From Hydrogenovibrio thermophilus (GTDB taxonomy: Bacteria > Pseudomonadota > Gammaproteobacteria > Thiomicrospirales > Thiomicrospiraceae), in the NCBI RefSeq assembly GCF_004028275.1, contig NZ_CP035033.1, forward strand, positions 1,922,001 to 1,986,000: 64,000 nt of DNA. The letters run 5' to 3'. Below the pieces are notes generated by a model. It made no database searches. It had not been told where the DNA came from and saw only the letters and a program-made list of their open reading frames with translations. Position numbers and translations under genes: made by a program. Shown piece after piece: positions 35,105 to 44,140 of the stretch. The number at the start of each line of letters is the position of its first letter. Within the stretch, counting starts at the first letter, position 1.

Positions 35105-35137
35105 AACGTCCGATTAAACGCCGACCTGAGCGAACCG

Positions 35138-35296
35138 TTATTCTTTAACTTTTTCCGCTTCGCGGCTCAGTTCCTGATGCGACTCCTTAGCCGCTTCCTT
35201 TTGATATTCTTTCTGATAGGCGCGTTCTTCCGCCGTCGAACAACCGTTCAACACAAACACCGCCCCCAACACCAAACTCAACCAAGCTAATTTCAT
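35138..35296 (-). CDS. Small lipoprotein, 52 residues
   Basis: From ATG 35296 (RBS AAGGAGAA) the product is a lipoprotein signal (MKLAWLSLVLGAVFVLNGC, lipidated Cys19) followed by a charged helical tail of ~33 residues rich in Glu and Lys (EERAYQKEYQKEAAKE...). It resembles other short entericidin- or Lpp-like helical lipoproteins, without a specific match. It faces the pseudouridine synthase gene tail-to-tail. Confidence 0.7.
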   Translation of the reverse strand: MKLAWLSLVLGAVFVLNGCSTAEERAYQKEYQKEAAKESHQELSREAEKVKE

Positions 35297-35616
35297 CGCA
35301 TTCTCCTTTCCGGCCCACCGTCGCGAAAACGTCATAATATTTGCAGATTCCCGACGCTTTCGGCGTGTATCCTAATTTCGATTGTTCCAACCCAAAAATT
35401 TCATAAATTTGCGCCAAGATCGCGCAGAAACTTGGTTTCACAAGGAAATTTTCGAAGAAATGTCGTATCCACGATTACGACCGACTGAGAAAATATTTCT
35501 TGTGGAATCAAGTAGCAAGCTAGATGGTGTCTAATTTATGAATTTTTCGGGTTAAAATAGAAACATTCATTCCGGTCAAATATACCCGATAAAACCACAC
35601 ATGCAAAGGAGCTTTC
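35297..35616. other. Intergenic region upstream of korAB
   Basis: About 320 bp, no gene supported. The half near korA is AT-rich with a possible -10 TAAAAT at ~35555 but no good -35; the korA ribosome site AAAGGAG is clear. No repeats or operators stand out. Confidence 0.5.
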
Positions 35617-37389
35617 ATGTCGGACAACGCCTCGTCTTCGTCGCCGCCCCAAGCCTCAATCGAACCGCGCAACACCTTGGCGGTGTCCATTTCCGGCTCC
35701 GGCGGCACCGGCGCCGTCACCGTCGGGTTGATTCTGCTGGACGCGGTGGCCAAGGCGGGCTTTTACGGCGTAATGAACCGCTCCTTCGGTCCACAGATTC
35801 GCGGCGGAGAATCGGCCGTGATGCTGCATTTTTCCGACCGGCCCATCGAAACCCTTGCCGAATTCTCTCACCTGCATCTGGCATTGGATTGGTTAAAGTT
35901 CGAACGTTTCCACGATGAAATCCCGCTGACCTCGGACAGTCTGGTGATTTACGACAACAGCCGTGAAAAACCGCCAGGCCTGGTGGAAAACACCGGTGCC
36001 ACCTTGATTGGCGTCGCCTTGCAAGAAGCGGTGCGTAACCTCAAAGGTAGCCGCATCAACATGTTCGCGCTCGGCATTCTCGCCCAACAAATCGGCCTGT
36101 CGTTGGACACCTTAGAAGCCGCCCTGCGCAAAACCCTCGGCAAAAAAGGCGACGAGGTTGTCCAGCAATCGCTGGAAGCCGTCAAAATCGGCACCACTCT
36201 GGTGGCGGAAACACCCTATTGCCGTCTGCCGGATTGGACGCCCACCGACACGCCGCGCTGGAACATCAGCGGCAACGAAGCTTGCGGACTGGGCGCCCTG
36301 CGCGGCGGCTTGAAGCTGGCCGCGGCCTATCCGATCACCCCCGCCACCGACATTGTCGAATACCTTGCGCCGCGCATCGAACAACTGGGTGGCAATGTAC
36401 TGATTGCCGAAGACGAGCTCGCCGCCATGAACATGGTCATCGGCGGTTCTTTCGGCGGTTTGCCGAGCATGACCGCCACCTCCGGCCCCGGCTTTGCCTT
36501 GATGACCGAAGCCATGGGCCTCGCCATCGCCAGCGAAACACCCGCGCTGGTGGTGACGGTGATGCGCGGCGGGCCGTCCACCGGCATTCCCACCAAATCC
36601 GAACAAACCGATTTGAACCAAGTGCTGTATGCTTTCCACGGTGAAGCGCCGCACGTGGTGGTTGCACCGTTGAACGTGCAGGAAATGGTGCCGATTTCAC
36701 AATGGTCGCTCGGTCTGGCCGAAGCCCTGCAAACGCTGGTGGTGGAAGTCACCGACCAGCATTTGGGACAATGCCGCGCCATTATCGACCCGGTGCCGCC
36801 GCAGGATTTCGGGTTGCAACGCAAAACCGCCACACCGCAGGAAGGCGCTTATCGCCGCTACCAACTGACCGAAGACGCCATTTCACCAATTGCCTGGCCG
36901 GGCATGCCGGACACCCAATACACCGCCGACGGCCTGGAACACACCGAAGTCGGCGTGCCGTCCTCAATGGCCTCCGACCATTCGGAACAACTGGCGAAAC
37001 GCGCCCGCAAAATCGCCGAGTTCGATTACGGCGACCGATGGGCCAGCCTCGACCTGCCACCGAAAACCAAAACCGTCGTCATCACCTGGGGTTCCAGTTA
37101 TGAAGCGGTGCGCGTGGCCATCGACAACCTGAATGCCGACGGCGCCAACATCGGCTTGATCGCTTTGCGTCTGTTGATGCCGCTGCAAACCGACGCCTTG
37201 CAAAAACACTTCAAAAGCAAACAGGTCATCGTCATCGAACAAAACGCCAGCGGCCAGTTGTATCATTATCTGCTGTCGCAAAATGCGATTCCGGTCAAAG
37301 CCGTTTCTATCGCCGAAGCCGGGCCGATTCTGTTCAATCCCGCCCGTGTCGAACACCACTTGACCGCCTGTCTGGAGAATAACCAATGA
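35617..37389 (+). CDS. korA: 2-oxoacid:ferredoxin oxidoreductase, fused gamma-alpha subunit (KorA-type)
   Basis: 590 residues. The gamma domain comes first (SISGSGGTGAVTVGLILLDA, FGPQIRGGESAVMLHF, ~1-190) and the alpha domain follows (AAYPITPATDIVEYLAPRIE, GLPSMTATSGPGFALMTEAM). This layout is found in 2-oxoglutarate:acceptor oxidoreductases. With KorB it interconverts 2-oxoglutarate and succinyl-CoA with ferredoxin, which in such autotrophs completes a modified Krebs cycle and can supply biosynthetic 2-oxoglutarate. The stop overlaps korB by four bases. Substrate preference (2-oxoglutarate against pyruvate) is inferred from the fusion type. Confidence 0.85.
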   Translation: MSDNASSSSPPQASIEPRNTLAVSISGSGGTGAVTVGLILLDAVAKAGFYGVMNRSFGPQIRGGESAVMLHFSDRPIETLAEFSHLHLALDWLKFERFHDEIPLTSDSLVIYDNSREKPPGLVENTGATLIGVALQEAVRNLKGSRINMFALGILAQQIGLSLDTLEAALRKTLGKKGDEVVQQSLEAVKIGTTLVAETPYCRLPDWTPTDTPRWNISGNEACGLGALRGGLKLAAAYPITPATDIVEYLAPRIEQLGGNVLIAEDELAAMNMVIGGSFGGLPSMTATSGPGFALMTEAMGLAIASETPALVVTVMRGGPSTGIPTKSEQTDLNQVLYAFHGEAPHVVVAPLNVQEMVPISQWSLGLAEALQTLVVEVTDQHLGQCRAIIDPVPPQDFGLQRKTATPQEGAYRRYQLTEDAISPIAWPGMPDTQYTADGLEHTEVGVPSSMASDHSEQLAKRARKIAEFDYGDRWASLDLPPKTKTVVITWGSSYEAVRVAIDNLNADGANIGLIALRLLMPLQTDALQKHFKSKQVIVIEQNASGQLYHYLLSQNAIPVKAVSIAEAGPILFNPARVEHHLTACLENNQ

Positions 37390-38336
37390 GCACCGACGCC
37401 TTGAACCACGTGGAAGTCAGAACCACACAAAATGCCGCCGAATCGGATAATCCCGCTAAGCCTGCCAGACCGGCCAAACCCAATGATTATATGTCCGACA
37501 TTCACCCGGTCTGGTGTCCGGGCTGCGGTCACTTTTTCATTTTGCGCGCCTTGACCAAAGCCCTGGCCTGGTTGAATTTGCCGAAAGAGAAAATCGGGCT
37601 GGTGTCCGGCATCGGGTGTTCCTCCCGCTTGCCCGCCTACCTGGATGTGTACGGATTCCACGGCGTCCACGGACGTGCTCTGGCCGTGGCCAGCGGCTTG
37701 AAATTGAATCGCCCGGATTTGACCGTGTTGGTCGCCGGCGGCGACGGTGACGGCTACTCCATCGGCGGCAACCACTTCATTCACGCCTGCCGTCGCAATA
37801 TGAACATGACCTACATCGTCATGGACAACGAAGTTTACGGTATGACCAAAGGCCAACCGTCGCCCACCACCGCGCCGGACTGGCACAGCAAACTCGCGCC
37901 GCACGGCACCGGCATCCGCTCCTTCAACCCACTGGGCATTGCACTGGCCTCCGGCGCCAGCTTTATCGCCCGCGGTTTTTCCGGCGACCCGAACGGCTTG
38001 AGCAAATTGATTGTCGAAGGCATTCAGCACAAAGGCTTTTCGTTGATTGAAGTGAAAAGCCCCTGCGTGACCTTCCGCCCCGAAGAAAAGGAATGGCAAA
38101 AAACCATGCGCCCGTTGAATGTCGAACCCACGTCCGACGTCATCGAAGCCGCCAAAGCCATTCACGCCAGCGACGGCTTCGATACCGGCATTTTCTATCA
38201 GGCCGATTTGCCGATTTACCCGGACGGTGACAGCACGGTCAAAACTGGGCAAACCGAACAAGCCACCTCCGAAGCATTGGCCGACGACCAGGCGCAAACC
38301 ATCCTGAACCGTATTGAAGAGGGCCATTTGGTATGA
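37386..38336 (+). CDS. korB: 2-oxoacid:ferredoxin oxidoreductase beta subunit (KorB-type)
   Basis: 316 residues. The thiamine-diphosphate and 4Fe-4S subunit: WCPGCGHFFILRALTKAL and SGIGCSSRLPAY hold cluster cysteines, GGDGDGYSIGGNHFIHACRR with MDNEVYGMTKGQPSPT forms the GDG...N cofactor motif, and SPCVTF has the last Cys. It works with the preceding gamma-alpha subunit. The first ~35 residues are a low-complexity leader. ATGA overlap on both sides ties it to korA and the next gene. Confidence 0.9.
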   Translation: MSTDALNHVEVRTTQNAAESDNPAKPARPAKPNDYMSDIHPVWCPGCGHFFILRALTKALAWLNLPKEKIGLVSGIGCSSRLPAYLDVYGFHGVHGRALAVASGLKLNRPDLTVLVAGGDGDGYSIGGNHFIHACRRNMNMTYIVMDNEVYGMTKGQPSPTTAPDWHSKLAPHGTGIRSFNPLGIALASGASFIARGFSGDPNGLSKLIVEGIQHKGFSLIEVKSPCVTFRPEEKEWQKTMRPLNVEPTSDVIEAAKAIHASDGFDTGIFYQADLPIYPDGDSTVKTGQTEQATSEALADDQAQTILNRIEEGHLV

Positions 38337-38872
38337 ACGCACTCCACACCAAAACCCAGCCACGCCCGCACCTGAAAACCAGCCATAAAAACCTGGCCTG
38401 GGTGCTGGCGGCCGTCAATGAGATGATTGAAGAATCCATGTACCATTGCCAAACCTTCGGCCACACCTTGCAGGCGCATCACAACCCGAACGCCGCGCGG
38501 ATTTTCGATTCCATGCTGCCGCATTTCGAATCCGAACAATCCTTCCTGCTGGACAAACTGCCCAAGGTGCAACTGCCGAGCATTCCGCCTTGGGAGATTC
38601 CGCATCAGGAATACGAACACCCCGCCATGCGCCTGTTCCAAGCCCATTATCTGATGACCGAAGCCGAAGCCTGGAAACTGATGGGCGAAATGATTCAGGT
38701 GCACACCTGTTTTTACAACCAGCTTTTGGAAGAACTGCAACAGGACGAAATCCGCGAACTGCTGCAATCCCTGCAAAAGCACTGCCAGATCTGCCGGGAA
38801 ATGTGCAAACAGCAAAGCCTCACCATCGAACCACATCCCGAGGATTTGGACCCGCCGAATATCCAAGGATGA
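38333..38872 (+). CDS. KorAB-linked helical Cys/His-rich protein, unknown function
   Basis: 179 residues, overlapping korB by four bases, so very likely co-expressed with the oxidoreductase. The sequence is helical with scattered His, Cys and Glu: MIEESMYHCQTFGHTLQAHH, MLPHFESEQSFLLDKL, MIQVHTCFYNQLLEEL and the cluster CQICREMCKQ near the end. This could be a ferritin- or hemerythrin-like metal-binding bundle, but I cannot place the family. A third gene of unknown role after korAB may help electron transfer or cluster protection. Confidence 0.7.
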   Translation: MNALHTKTQPRPHLKTSHKNLAWVLAAVNEMIEESMYHCQTFGHTLQAHHNPNAARIFDSMLPHFESEQSFLLDKLPKVQLPSIPPWEIPHQEYEHPAMRLFQAHYLMTEAEAWKLMGEMIQVHTCFYNQLLEELQQDEIRELLQSLQKHCQICREMCKQQSLTIEPHPEDLDPPNIQG

Positions 38873-38900
38873 AAGGTTAGAAGACTCGAAAGGATAACTC

Positions 38901-39290
38901 ATGCTGTCCACCTGGTTTCAGAAACTCACCCAAAGAATCCTGCACCCGTCTTTAAGCTGGGTGCTGCCGGTCAAAGGTGTGTATTTCTATGAAACCGACG
39001 CCGTGGAAAATCATGGCTTGCTGACGCCGGGCGCCATCGTCACCCTCAAACCGGAACCCGATAATGAATTCGACCGCCATGCCGTGCAAATCTGGCTGAA
39101 CGGTTCGCCCTGCTTGCTCGGTTACATCCCGCGCAGCCATTCGCGCCGCATCGCCTGGCTGTTGCAACACGCCCAGCTCAAAAGCGCGGAAATCGAATCC
39201 GCTTATCGGCAATATCACCGGCTGTATATTTACGTCCGCCTGCAGTTTGACGTGCGCTGGTGGCAAGCCGTGCAATATTGGATTCGATAA
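38901..39290 (+). CDS. Stand-alone HIRAN domain protein
   Basis: 129 residues, essentially one HIRAN domain: PVKGVYFYETDAVENHGLL, PGAIVTLKPEPDNEFDRHAV and LLGYIPRSHSRRIAWLL. In Rad5/HLTF the domain binds 3' DNA ends; in bacteria small stand-alone HIRAN proteins are common with unknown function. RBS AAAGG precedes ATG 38901. It is between korAB and an exonuclease gene, the latter perhaps functionally related to DNA. Confidence 0.82.
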   Translation: MLSTWFQKLTQRILHPSLSWVLPVKGVYFYETDAVENHGLLTPGAIVTLKPEPDNEFDRHAVQIWLNGSPCLLGYIPRSHSRRIAWLLQHAQLKSAEIESAYRQYHRLYIYVRLQFDVRWWQAVQYWIR

Positions 39291-39387
39291 CTCACACCGC
39301 CAACCGCTTCGCGAAACAGTTGCCCGCCCTGCCGAGTTTTGTCACAATGGGCGTTCACATCTTTAACACAGCGAATCACACAAGCCT

Positions 39388-40269
39388 ATGACAACCGACA
39401 CCAATCTGGAATCCCTCGCCCAACAACTCGATGCCTCCGGCGACTATCAAGTCCTGCGCCGTTTTCAAGCCGTTTCCCAATATCAGGCACCGCAAGGCGA
39501 TGATTATCATAAAGTCTGCATTATCGACACCGAAACCACCGGGCTGGACACCTCGGTGTGCGAAATCATCGAACTGGGTTATCAGGTAGTGGAATTCGAT
39601 TCGCAAGGCCACTTCTATCGCGTATTACTCGCCAAAAACTTCCTCAACGAACCGGAAGGCGAAATCACGCCCGAAGTCACCCAAGTGACCGGCCTGACCC
39701 TGGAAGACGTGCAAGGCCACCGCATTCCGTGGGAAGAAGTCGAAGCCGATCTGGCGGACGTGCAACTTTGCGTGGCGCACAACGCGGCTTTCGACCGCCC
39801 CGTGGTGGAACGTTATAACGATTTGTTTGTGGAAAAGGTTTGGGGCTGCTCCGCCAGCCAGGTGGACTGGTTTCACCTCGCCAAAGTCGGCTCGCGCAGC
39901 CAAGAGTTTTTATGCTGGAAAGTCGGGCAGTTTTTCTATGGCGCGCACCGCGCCTTGGACGACGTGCAAGCCCTCACTCATTTGCTGAGTTTCCCGATTT
40001 CCGAATCGCAACTGCCCGCCTTCCACTTCCTGCTGGCGTCCGTGCGCCAGCAAAAAGTGCTCATCAAAGCCACCGGCGCGCCGTTTGATTTGAAGGATGC
40101 GTTGCGCCAACGCGGTTACCGCTGGCAAGTCTCGGAACGCGTCTGGCAAAAAATCTTCGACGCCAGCCAACAACAAGACGAAATCGCCTGGCTGATTGAA
40201 AACAACACCCCTAATCCAGACGTGATTAAAATCAAAGCCACCGATACCTTTTCAGTGCGTGCGCAGTAA
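39388..40269 (+). CDS. DnaQ-like 3'-5' exonuclease
   Basis: A 293-residue DEDDh-type exonuclease: motif I CIIDTETTGLDTSVCEIIEL (Asp, Glu), motif II LCVAHNAAFDRPVVER (Asp) and motif III FYGAHRALDDVQALTHLLS (His, Asp). The ~95-residue C-terminal part (KVLIKATGAPFDLKDALRQRGYRW) is an extra domain seen in some proteobacterial epsilon-like exonucleases. It removes nucleotides from 3' ends, possibly in repair; it is not the polymerase III epsilon subunit itself by length and context. Confidence 0.85.
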   Translation: MTTDTNLESLAQQLDASGDYQVLRRFQAVSQYQAPQGDDYHKVCIIDTETTGLDTSVCEIIELGYQVVEFDSQGHFYRVLLAKNFLNEPEGEITPEVTQVTGLTLEDVQGHRIPWEEVEADLADVQLCVAHNAAFDRPVVERYNDLFVEKVWGCSASQVDWFHLAKVGSRSQEFLCWKVGQFFYGAHRALDDVQALTHLLSFPISESQLPAFHFLLASVRQQKVLIKATGAPFDLKDALRQRGYRWQVSERVWQKIFDASQQQDEIAWLIENNTPNPDVIKIKATDTFSVRAQ

Positions 40270-40279
40270 GATGAATACA

Positions 40280-40305
40280 AAAAACGCCCAGGCCTGGGCG
40301 TTTTT
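40280..40305. terminator. Bidirectional terminator built on CCAGGCCTGG
   Basis: A 26-bp perfect palindrome: AAAAACGC, then CCAGGCCTGG at 40288-40297, then GCGTTTTT. It lies 11 bases after the exonuclease stop and can end transcription from both sides. Confidence 0.85.
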
Positions 40306-40395
40306 AGAAAAGGTTCCTAGACTTAATTAAAATCAACCAAGCCGATGGCTATCGACGTTGTGCTTACCAAGCAAGAATATTTTTAGTTATTAATC

Positions 40396-40986
40396 TTACG
40401 CCTGTGTAATGCCTCTTTGCACTCGACTCGGTAAAACAAAAAGTATTTCTGCTAGTGCCATAGCAAAATCAACCACTCTCTCCGCATCCGCCTGAGAAGG
40501 AAGACTTGCTTCTTCATCGGCATGACGTTGATCATTTGCATCCAACCTTACCTCATGCGCCCAAGTAGCCATATCTTGCGTTATTACGTGATCTTTTACT
40601 GTTTTTTCAATTCGATCATAGAGGCTTCCTTTAGCATACCCCTTTAGTTTCAACATTGAATCCACAGCGCTTGCTGCGAGCATGACTGCTCCTGATGGTG
40701 CATGCAAACTATCTATAGCTTGTTGCAAAAAAGAACGAGGCCTTTCAGGTATATCTTCTTTTATCGATTTTGGCAAAGGATAGATTTCTACTACTTCACC
40801 ACGATCAGCGAAACTAGCAGCAGTCACAACACCACCACACCTCTCACATGCATAGACATTCCAAACCCTGTAATTCGCCCCCATATGATCTCTAGTGTCT
40901 AATTGTTGTTTTGCAGATAGATTTGGATTAGCAACCGAACAATGAGGACAACGGTCAATTACTAAATTTTGCGATAATGTTGGCAT
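40396..40986 (-). CDS. DUF4145 domain protein with N-terminal zinc ribbon
   Basis: 196 residues. The N-terminus carries CPHC and, ~35 residues on, CERC, a zinc-ribbon pattern; the remainder is helical (FLQQAIDSLHAPSGAVMLAA, EVRLDANDQRHADEEASLPS), the DUF4145 fold common in defence-associated and orphan proteins. Base composition here is visibly lower in G+C than in the flanking genes and codon use differs, which suggests recent acquisition. There are no partner genes, so no defence system is claimed. Confidence 0.75.
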   Translation of the reverse strand: MPTLSQNLVIDRCPHCSVANPNLSAKQQLDTRDHMGANYRVWNVYACERCGGVVTAASFADRGEVVEIYPLPKSIKEDIPERPRSFLQQAIDSLHAPSGAVMLAASAVDSMLKLKGYAKGSLYDRIEKTVKDHVITQDMATWAHEVRLDANDQRHADEEASLPSQADAERVVDFAMALAEILFVLPSRVQRGITQA

Positions 40987-41116
40987 AATACTCTTGATCC
41001 CTTATGGCTATAGTAAAAATACCTAGATAATTAGAGAAACCCCCACCCTCGAAACTTTCTCACTTAGTGTAATTATCCTACACACTTTTCAACTTAAACG
41101 TTAATCAAAAAAACCA

Positions 41117-41126
41117 CCAGGCCTGG
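41117..41126. repeat. CCAGGCCTGG palindrome downstream of the GIY-YIG gene
   Basis: On the minus strand ACCAGGCCTGGT is followed by GG and TTTTTTT, so it may act as the terminator for the GIY-YIG/ggt unit. It is one of the 17 exact copies. Confidence 0.7.
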
Positions 41127-41146
41127 TAAGTTTTGGATAATCCAAT

Positions 41147-41431
41147 CTAGCTAATACAAAGCCCTTCTTTCTGGCTTCTCGGCCATTTTTTGATTTGCAG
41201 TTCGCGCTTTAAAGCTTGGCTTTTGTCGGGATGGTTTTCGGAATAGACCAGTTGGCAGGGTCGGCGGCCTTGGGTGTATTTGGCGCCGCCGTTAATTTCG
41301 CCATTGTGTTGGCGCAGTCGGCGTGGCAGGTCGTTGGTGATGCCGCAATAGAGGGTGTTGTCGGCGCAGCGTAATAAATACACTTGCCAGTCGTTTTTAG
41401 AGGTTTCGGTTGTTTGCGTTTCGTCAGTCAT
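41147..41431 (-). CDS. GIY-YIG nuclease family protein
   Basis: Start ATG 41431 (MTDETQTTETSK) overlaps the end of ggt by eight bases; the 94-residue product is a typical UPF0213 GIY-YIG protein: WQVYLLRCADNTLYCGITND (the GIY-YIG analogue VYLLRC...YCGIT), RRLRQHNGEINGGAKYT and ALKRELQIKKWPRSQKEGL. These single-domain proteins are predicted DNA-acting nucleases of unknown purpose. A longer upstream frame (to 41524) is not credible. Confidence 0.85.
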   Translation of the reverse strand: MTDETQTTETSKNDWQVYLLRCADNTLYCGITNDLPRRLRQHNGEINGGAKYTQGRRPCQLVYSENHPDKSQALKRELQIKKWPRSQKEGLCIS

Positions 41432-43193
41432 CTTTGGAAACGCTGGGCGGAATATCAAACACCTTGGCGACACCTCGGCCGCGCACATCGGCGGCGGCTT
41501 GCAGGCCGTTGTCGTCCTGCACAATCAATTGCACGTCGCCCAAGTAGTTACCGCGTTTCAAACGGTAGCCCATCAATTCCAACGCCTGACGGGTGTCGGT
41601 GTCGAGTTCGGGGTGGTATTGAATCAAATCCTTCGGCAGCAGTTGATGATGCACGCGTGTGGCATCCACCGCTTGCTGGGCGGGCATTTTGCGGTCCACC
41701 ACATTGACGATGGTTTGGAACACGGAGGTGATAATGGAGGAACCGCCCGGTGTGCCGACCACGACTTCGGCTTGATTGTCCTTGACCAGAATGGTCGGTG
41801 ACATGGAGGATAACATGCGTTTTTCCGGGGCGATTTCATTGGCTTTGCCGCCGACCACGCCGAACACATTCGCCACTCCGGGTTTGGTGCTGAAGTCGTC
41901 CATTTCATCGTTCATCAGAAAACCGGCACCGGAAACCACCACGCCGCTGCCGAACGGCATATTCAAGGTGTAGGTATTCGACACGGCATTCCCGTCACCG
42001 TCCACCACCGAGAAATGCGTGGTATCCGGCGATTCGCCCAGGCCTGGTTGAATTTGTTCCGATTCGGAAATCTCGTCCATTTTCACTTCGCTGGCGCGGC
42101 GTTGCAGATACGCATCCGAAATCAATTGCTGAATCGGCACTTCGACGAAATCCGGGTCACCGAGGTATTTGGCGCGGTCGGCATAAACGCGTTTTTCCAT
42201 TTCCGCATAGAAGTGGGCGCGCGTGGCGTCCGGCGGAATACCGGCTTTGTCCATCGACACCAGCGCGTCTTGGAATTCGTCGTCCAGCAAGGCTTTCATT
42301 TTCAGCAGTTGCACGATGGCGATGCCGCCGGAGCTGGGCGGCGCGGCGGAAATGACTTCGCGCCCTTTCCATTCAGCGACAATCGGCTGACGCCATTTCA
42401 CGCGGTAATCGGCCAAATCCTGACGGGTAATCAAACCGCCGTTGGACTGCATTTCCTTGACCAGTAAATCGGCGGTTTCACCAAAATAAAAATCGTAAGG
42501 CCCGAGTTTGGCGATGCGTTTCAAGGTTTCCGCCAACTCCGGTTGCTTGAAGGTTTGCCCGGCTTTGAGATGACCAAAATAGGTTTTGAAATTGAGCGGT
42601 TGTTTGGATTTGTCGGCAATCCAGTTTTGATACCATTGGGCGACTTTGACCAGATGCTCGGACACCACAAAACCGTTTTCGGCGTAATCAATCGCCGGTT
42701 GCACCAGCATCCACCACGGCATGGAACCAAATTTTTGGTGCGCTTCCCATAAACCCAACACCGTGCCCGGTACGCCGGAAGCTTTGTAGCCGACCAGAGA
42801 CTGATACGGAATCACGCGTTTTTTGGCATCCAGATACAAATCACGATGCGCGGCTTGCGGGGCTTTTTCGCGGTAATCGAGGAAATACGCCTGCTGATTC
42901 TGTTGCGCTGCGTCAGCCGAGGATTTCGGCTTGGGAAAATACAAAGTCATAAAACCGCCGCCGCCCAGGTTTCCGGCCTCGGGATAGGTCACTGCCAAGG
43001 TCAGGGCCGCGGCAATGGAAGCGTCCACCGCATTACCGCCGCGTTGCAGAACCTGCTGGGCGACTTTGGCGCTGTATTCGTCCGGCATGGCGACGGCGGC
43101 TTGTTTGGTCGGCGAGGTTTGTGCGGCCTGAGCACTGCCCCAAACCGCAACGGCCACCACCAAAAACGAAACGACTTGTAACATTCGACGCAT
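41424..43193 (-). CDS. ggt: Gamma-glutamyltranspeptidase
   Basis: From ATG 43193 (signal peptide MRRMLQVVSFLVVAVAVWG, AGGA eight bases upstream; ATG 43202 is an alternative) this is a ~589-residue periplasmic autoprocessing enzyme. The catalytic Thr is in PDTTHFSVVDGDGNAVSN, the start of the small subunit after self-cleavage; GGIAIVQLLKM and SSMSPTILVKD with GGSSIITSVFQ are family signatures. It hydrolyses or transfers the gamma-glutamyl group of glutathione. Context gives no pathway link. Confidence 0.93.
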   Translation of the reverse strand: MRRMLQVVSFLVVAVAVWGSAQAAQTSPTKQAAVAMPDEYSAKVAQQVLQRGGNAVDASIAAALTLAVTYPEAGNLGGGGFMTLYFPKPKSSADAAQQNQQAYFLDYREKAPQAAHRDLYLDAKKRVIPYQSLVGYKASGVPGTVLGLWEAHQKFGSMPWWMLVQPAIDYAENGFVVSEHLVKVAQWYQNWIADKSKQPLNFKTYFGHLKAGQTFKQPELAETLKRIAKLGPYDFYFGETADLLVKEMQSNGGLITRQDLADYRVKWRQPIVAEWKGREVISAAPPSSGGIAIVQLLKMKALLDDEFQDALVSMDKAGIPPDATRAHFYAEMEKRVYADRAKYLGDPDFVEVPIQQLISDAYLQRRASEVKMDEISESEQIQPGLGESPDTTHFSVVDGDGNAVSNTYTLNMPFGSGVVVSGAGFLMNDEMDDFSTKPGVANVFGVVGGKANEIAPEKRMLSSMSPTILVKDNQAEVVVGTPGGSSIITSVFQTIVNVVDRKMPAQQAVDATRVHHQLLPKDLIQYHPELDTDTRQALELMGYRLKRGNYLGDVQLIVQDDNGLQAAADVRGRGVAKVFDIPPSVSKDD

Positions 43194-43308
43194 GAACAAC
43201 ATCCTGTTTTATCTTTTTATTATTTAAACAATCCGCCTATTGTAACAAACCTTGTTTTTGTTACGGTTTTATCCGTTTCGCCGGTGAGACAGACAATTCG
43301 AAGAACCG

Positions 43309-43318
43309 CCAGGCCTGG
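43309..43318. repeat. CCAGGCCTGG palindrome between ggt and the DUF815 gene
   Basis: Context ACCGCCAGGCCTGGTGAAAA; the same 14-base core GCCAGGCCTGGTG is found at 35974. It lies 28 bases after the DUF815 stop and forms at best a weak terminator. Confidence 0.7.
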
Positions 43319-43345
43319 TGAAAACCGGGATAACCGTTTGCGAGT

Positions 43346-44140
43346 TTAACCTTCGTTGTCCGAACCGGATATTTGCGTGGCGAAATAATTGTAGAACTGT
43401 TTGGCCACCCGGCCACTGCGCCCGCCGCGAGCGGTGGCGAAATTAATGGCTTCACGATGCAACATTTCACGGTCGCCCGCATAATCGGTAAACAATCGAT
43501 CCACCATTTGCAGGTATTGATCCTGCGGCGGCGCGTAAAAGGACAAACGCAAACCGAAACGGTCCGCCAGCGAGGTGCTTTCTTCGACGGTATCACCATG
43601 ATGGATTTCACCGTTCGGGCCAAGCGTGGCGGCGAGGTTGTCCTGCATTTTTTCGCTGACCAAGTGACGACGATTCGACGTGGCCATCATCAGAATGTTT
43701 TCCGGCGGGCGCTCGATGGAACCTTCCATCAACACTTTTAAATAACGATAGCGCGGGTCACCGGCTTCGAAGGTCAGGTCATCGCAATACAGCAGGAATC
43801 GCCACGGCAATTCGCGCAACAAGTCGCTGATTTCCGGCAGGTCGTCGATGTCTTGCTTTTCCACTTCCACCACGCGAAGTTTTTGATCGCCATAAGTGTT
43901 CAGCGCGGCTTTGACCAAAGACGATTTGCCCGTGCCACGCGCACCCCACAGCAACACATGGTTACGCGGTCGGCCGTCCAGAAACTGTTCGAGGTTTTGA
44001 CGGAATTCGGCTTTTTGGGTGTCGATGCCCAGCAAGTCGTCCATTGCGATGCTGTCCAAATCGGAGACGGCGCGTAAACGCCCTTTTTTACCGCGCCAAA
44101 CGGCGGCGTAGGTCTTTTTCCAGTTGATGTCTTTTGCCAT
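43346..44140 (-). CDS. DUF815 family AAA+ ATPase
   Basis: A 264-residue single AAA+ module: Walker A WGARGTGKSSLVKAALNTY, Walker B RFLLYCDDLTFE, and arginine-finger region MMATSNRRHLVSEKM. DUF815 proteins are widespread single-copy bacterial ATPases of uncertain role. The C-terminus carries ARGGRSGRVAKQFYNYFA, typical of the family. Monocistronic here. Confidence 0.88.
   Translation of the reverse strand: MAKDINWKKTYAAVWRGKKGRLRAVSDLDSIAMDDLLGIDTQKAEFRQNLEQFLDGRPRNHVLLWGARGTGKSSLVKAALNTYGDQKLRVVEVEKQDIDDLPEISDLLRELPWRFLLYCDDLTFEAGDPRYRYLKVLMEGSIERPPENILMMATSNRRHLVSEKMQDNLAATLGPNGEIHHGDTVEESTSLADRFGLRLSFYAPPQDQYLQMVDRLFTDYAGDREMLHREAINFATARGGRSGRVAKQFYNYFATQISGSDNEG

Noticed and set aside
35187-35441. 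Minus-strand ORF of 84 codons overlapping the small lipoprotein
   Set aside because: The other frame gives a clean lipoprotein signal with a good ribosome site; this one does not.
37266-38363. Long minus-strand ORF of 365 codons opposite korB
   Set aside because: High-GC antisense shadow of a gene with clear cofactor motifs; Gly/Val-rich with no domain pattern.
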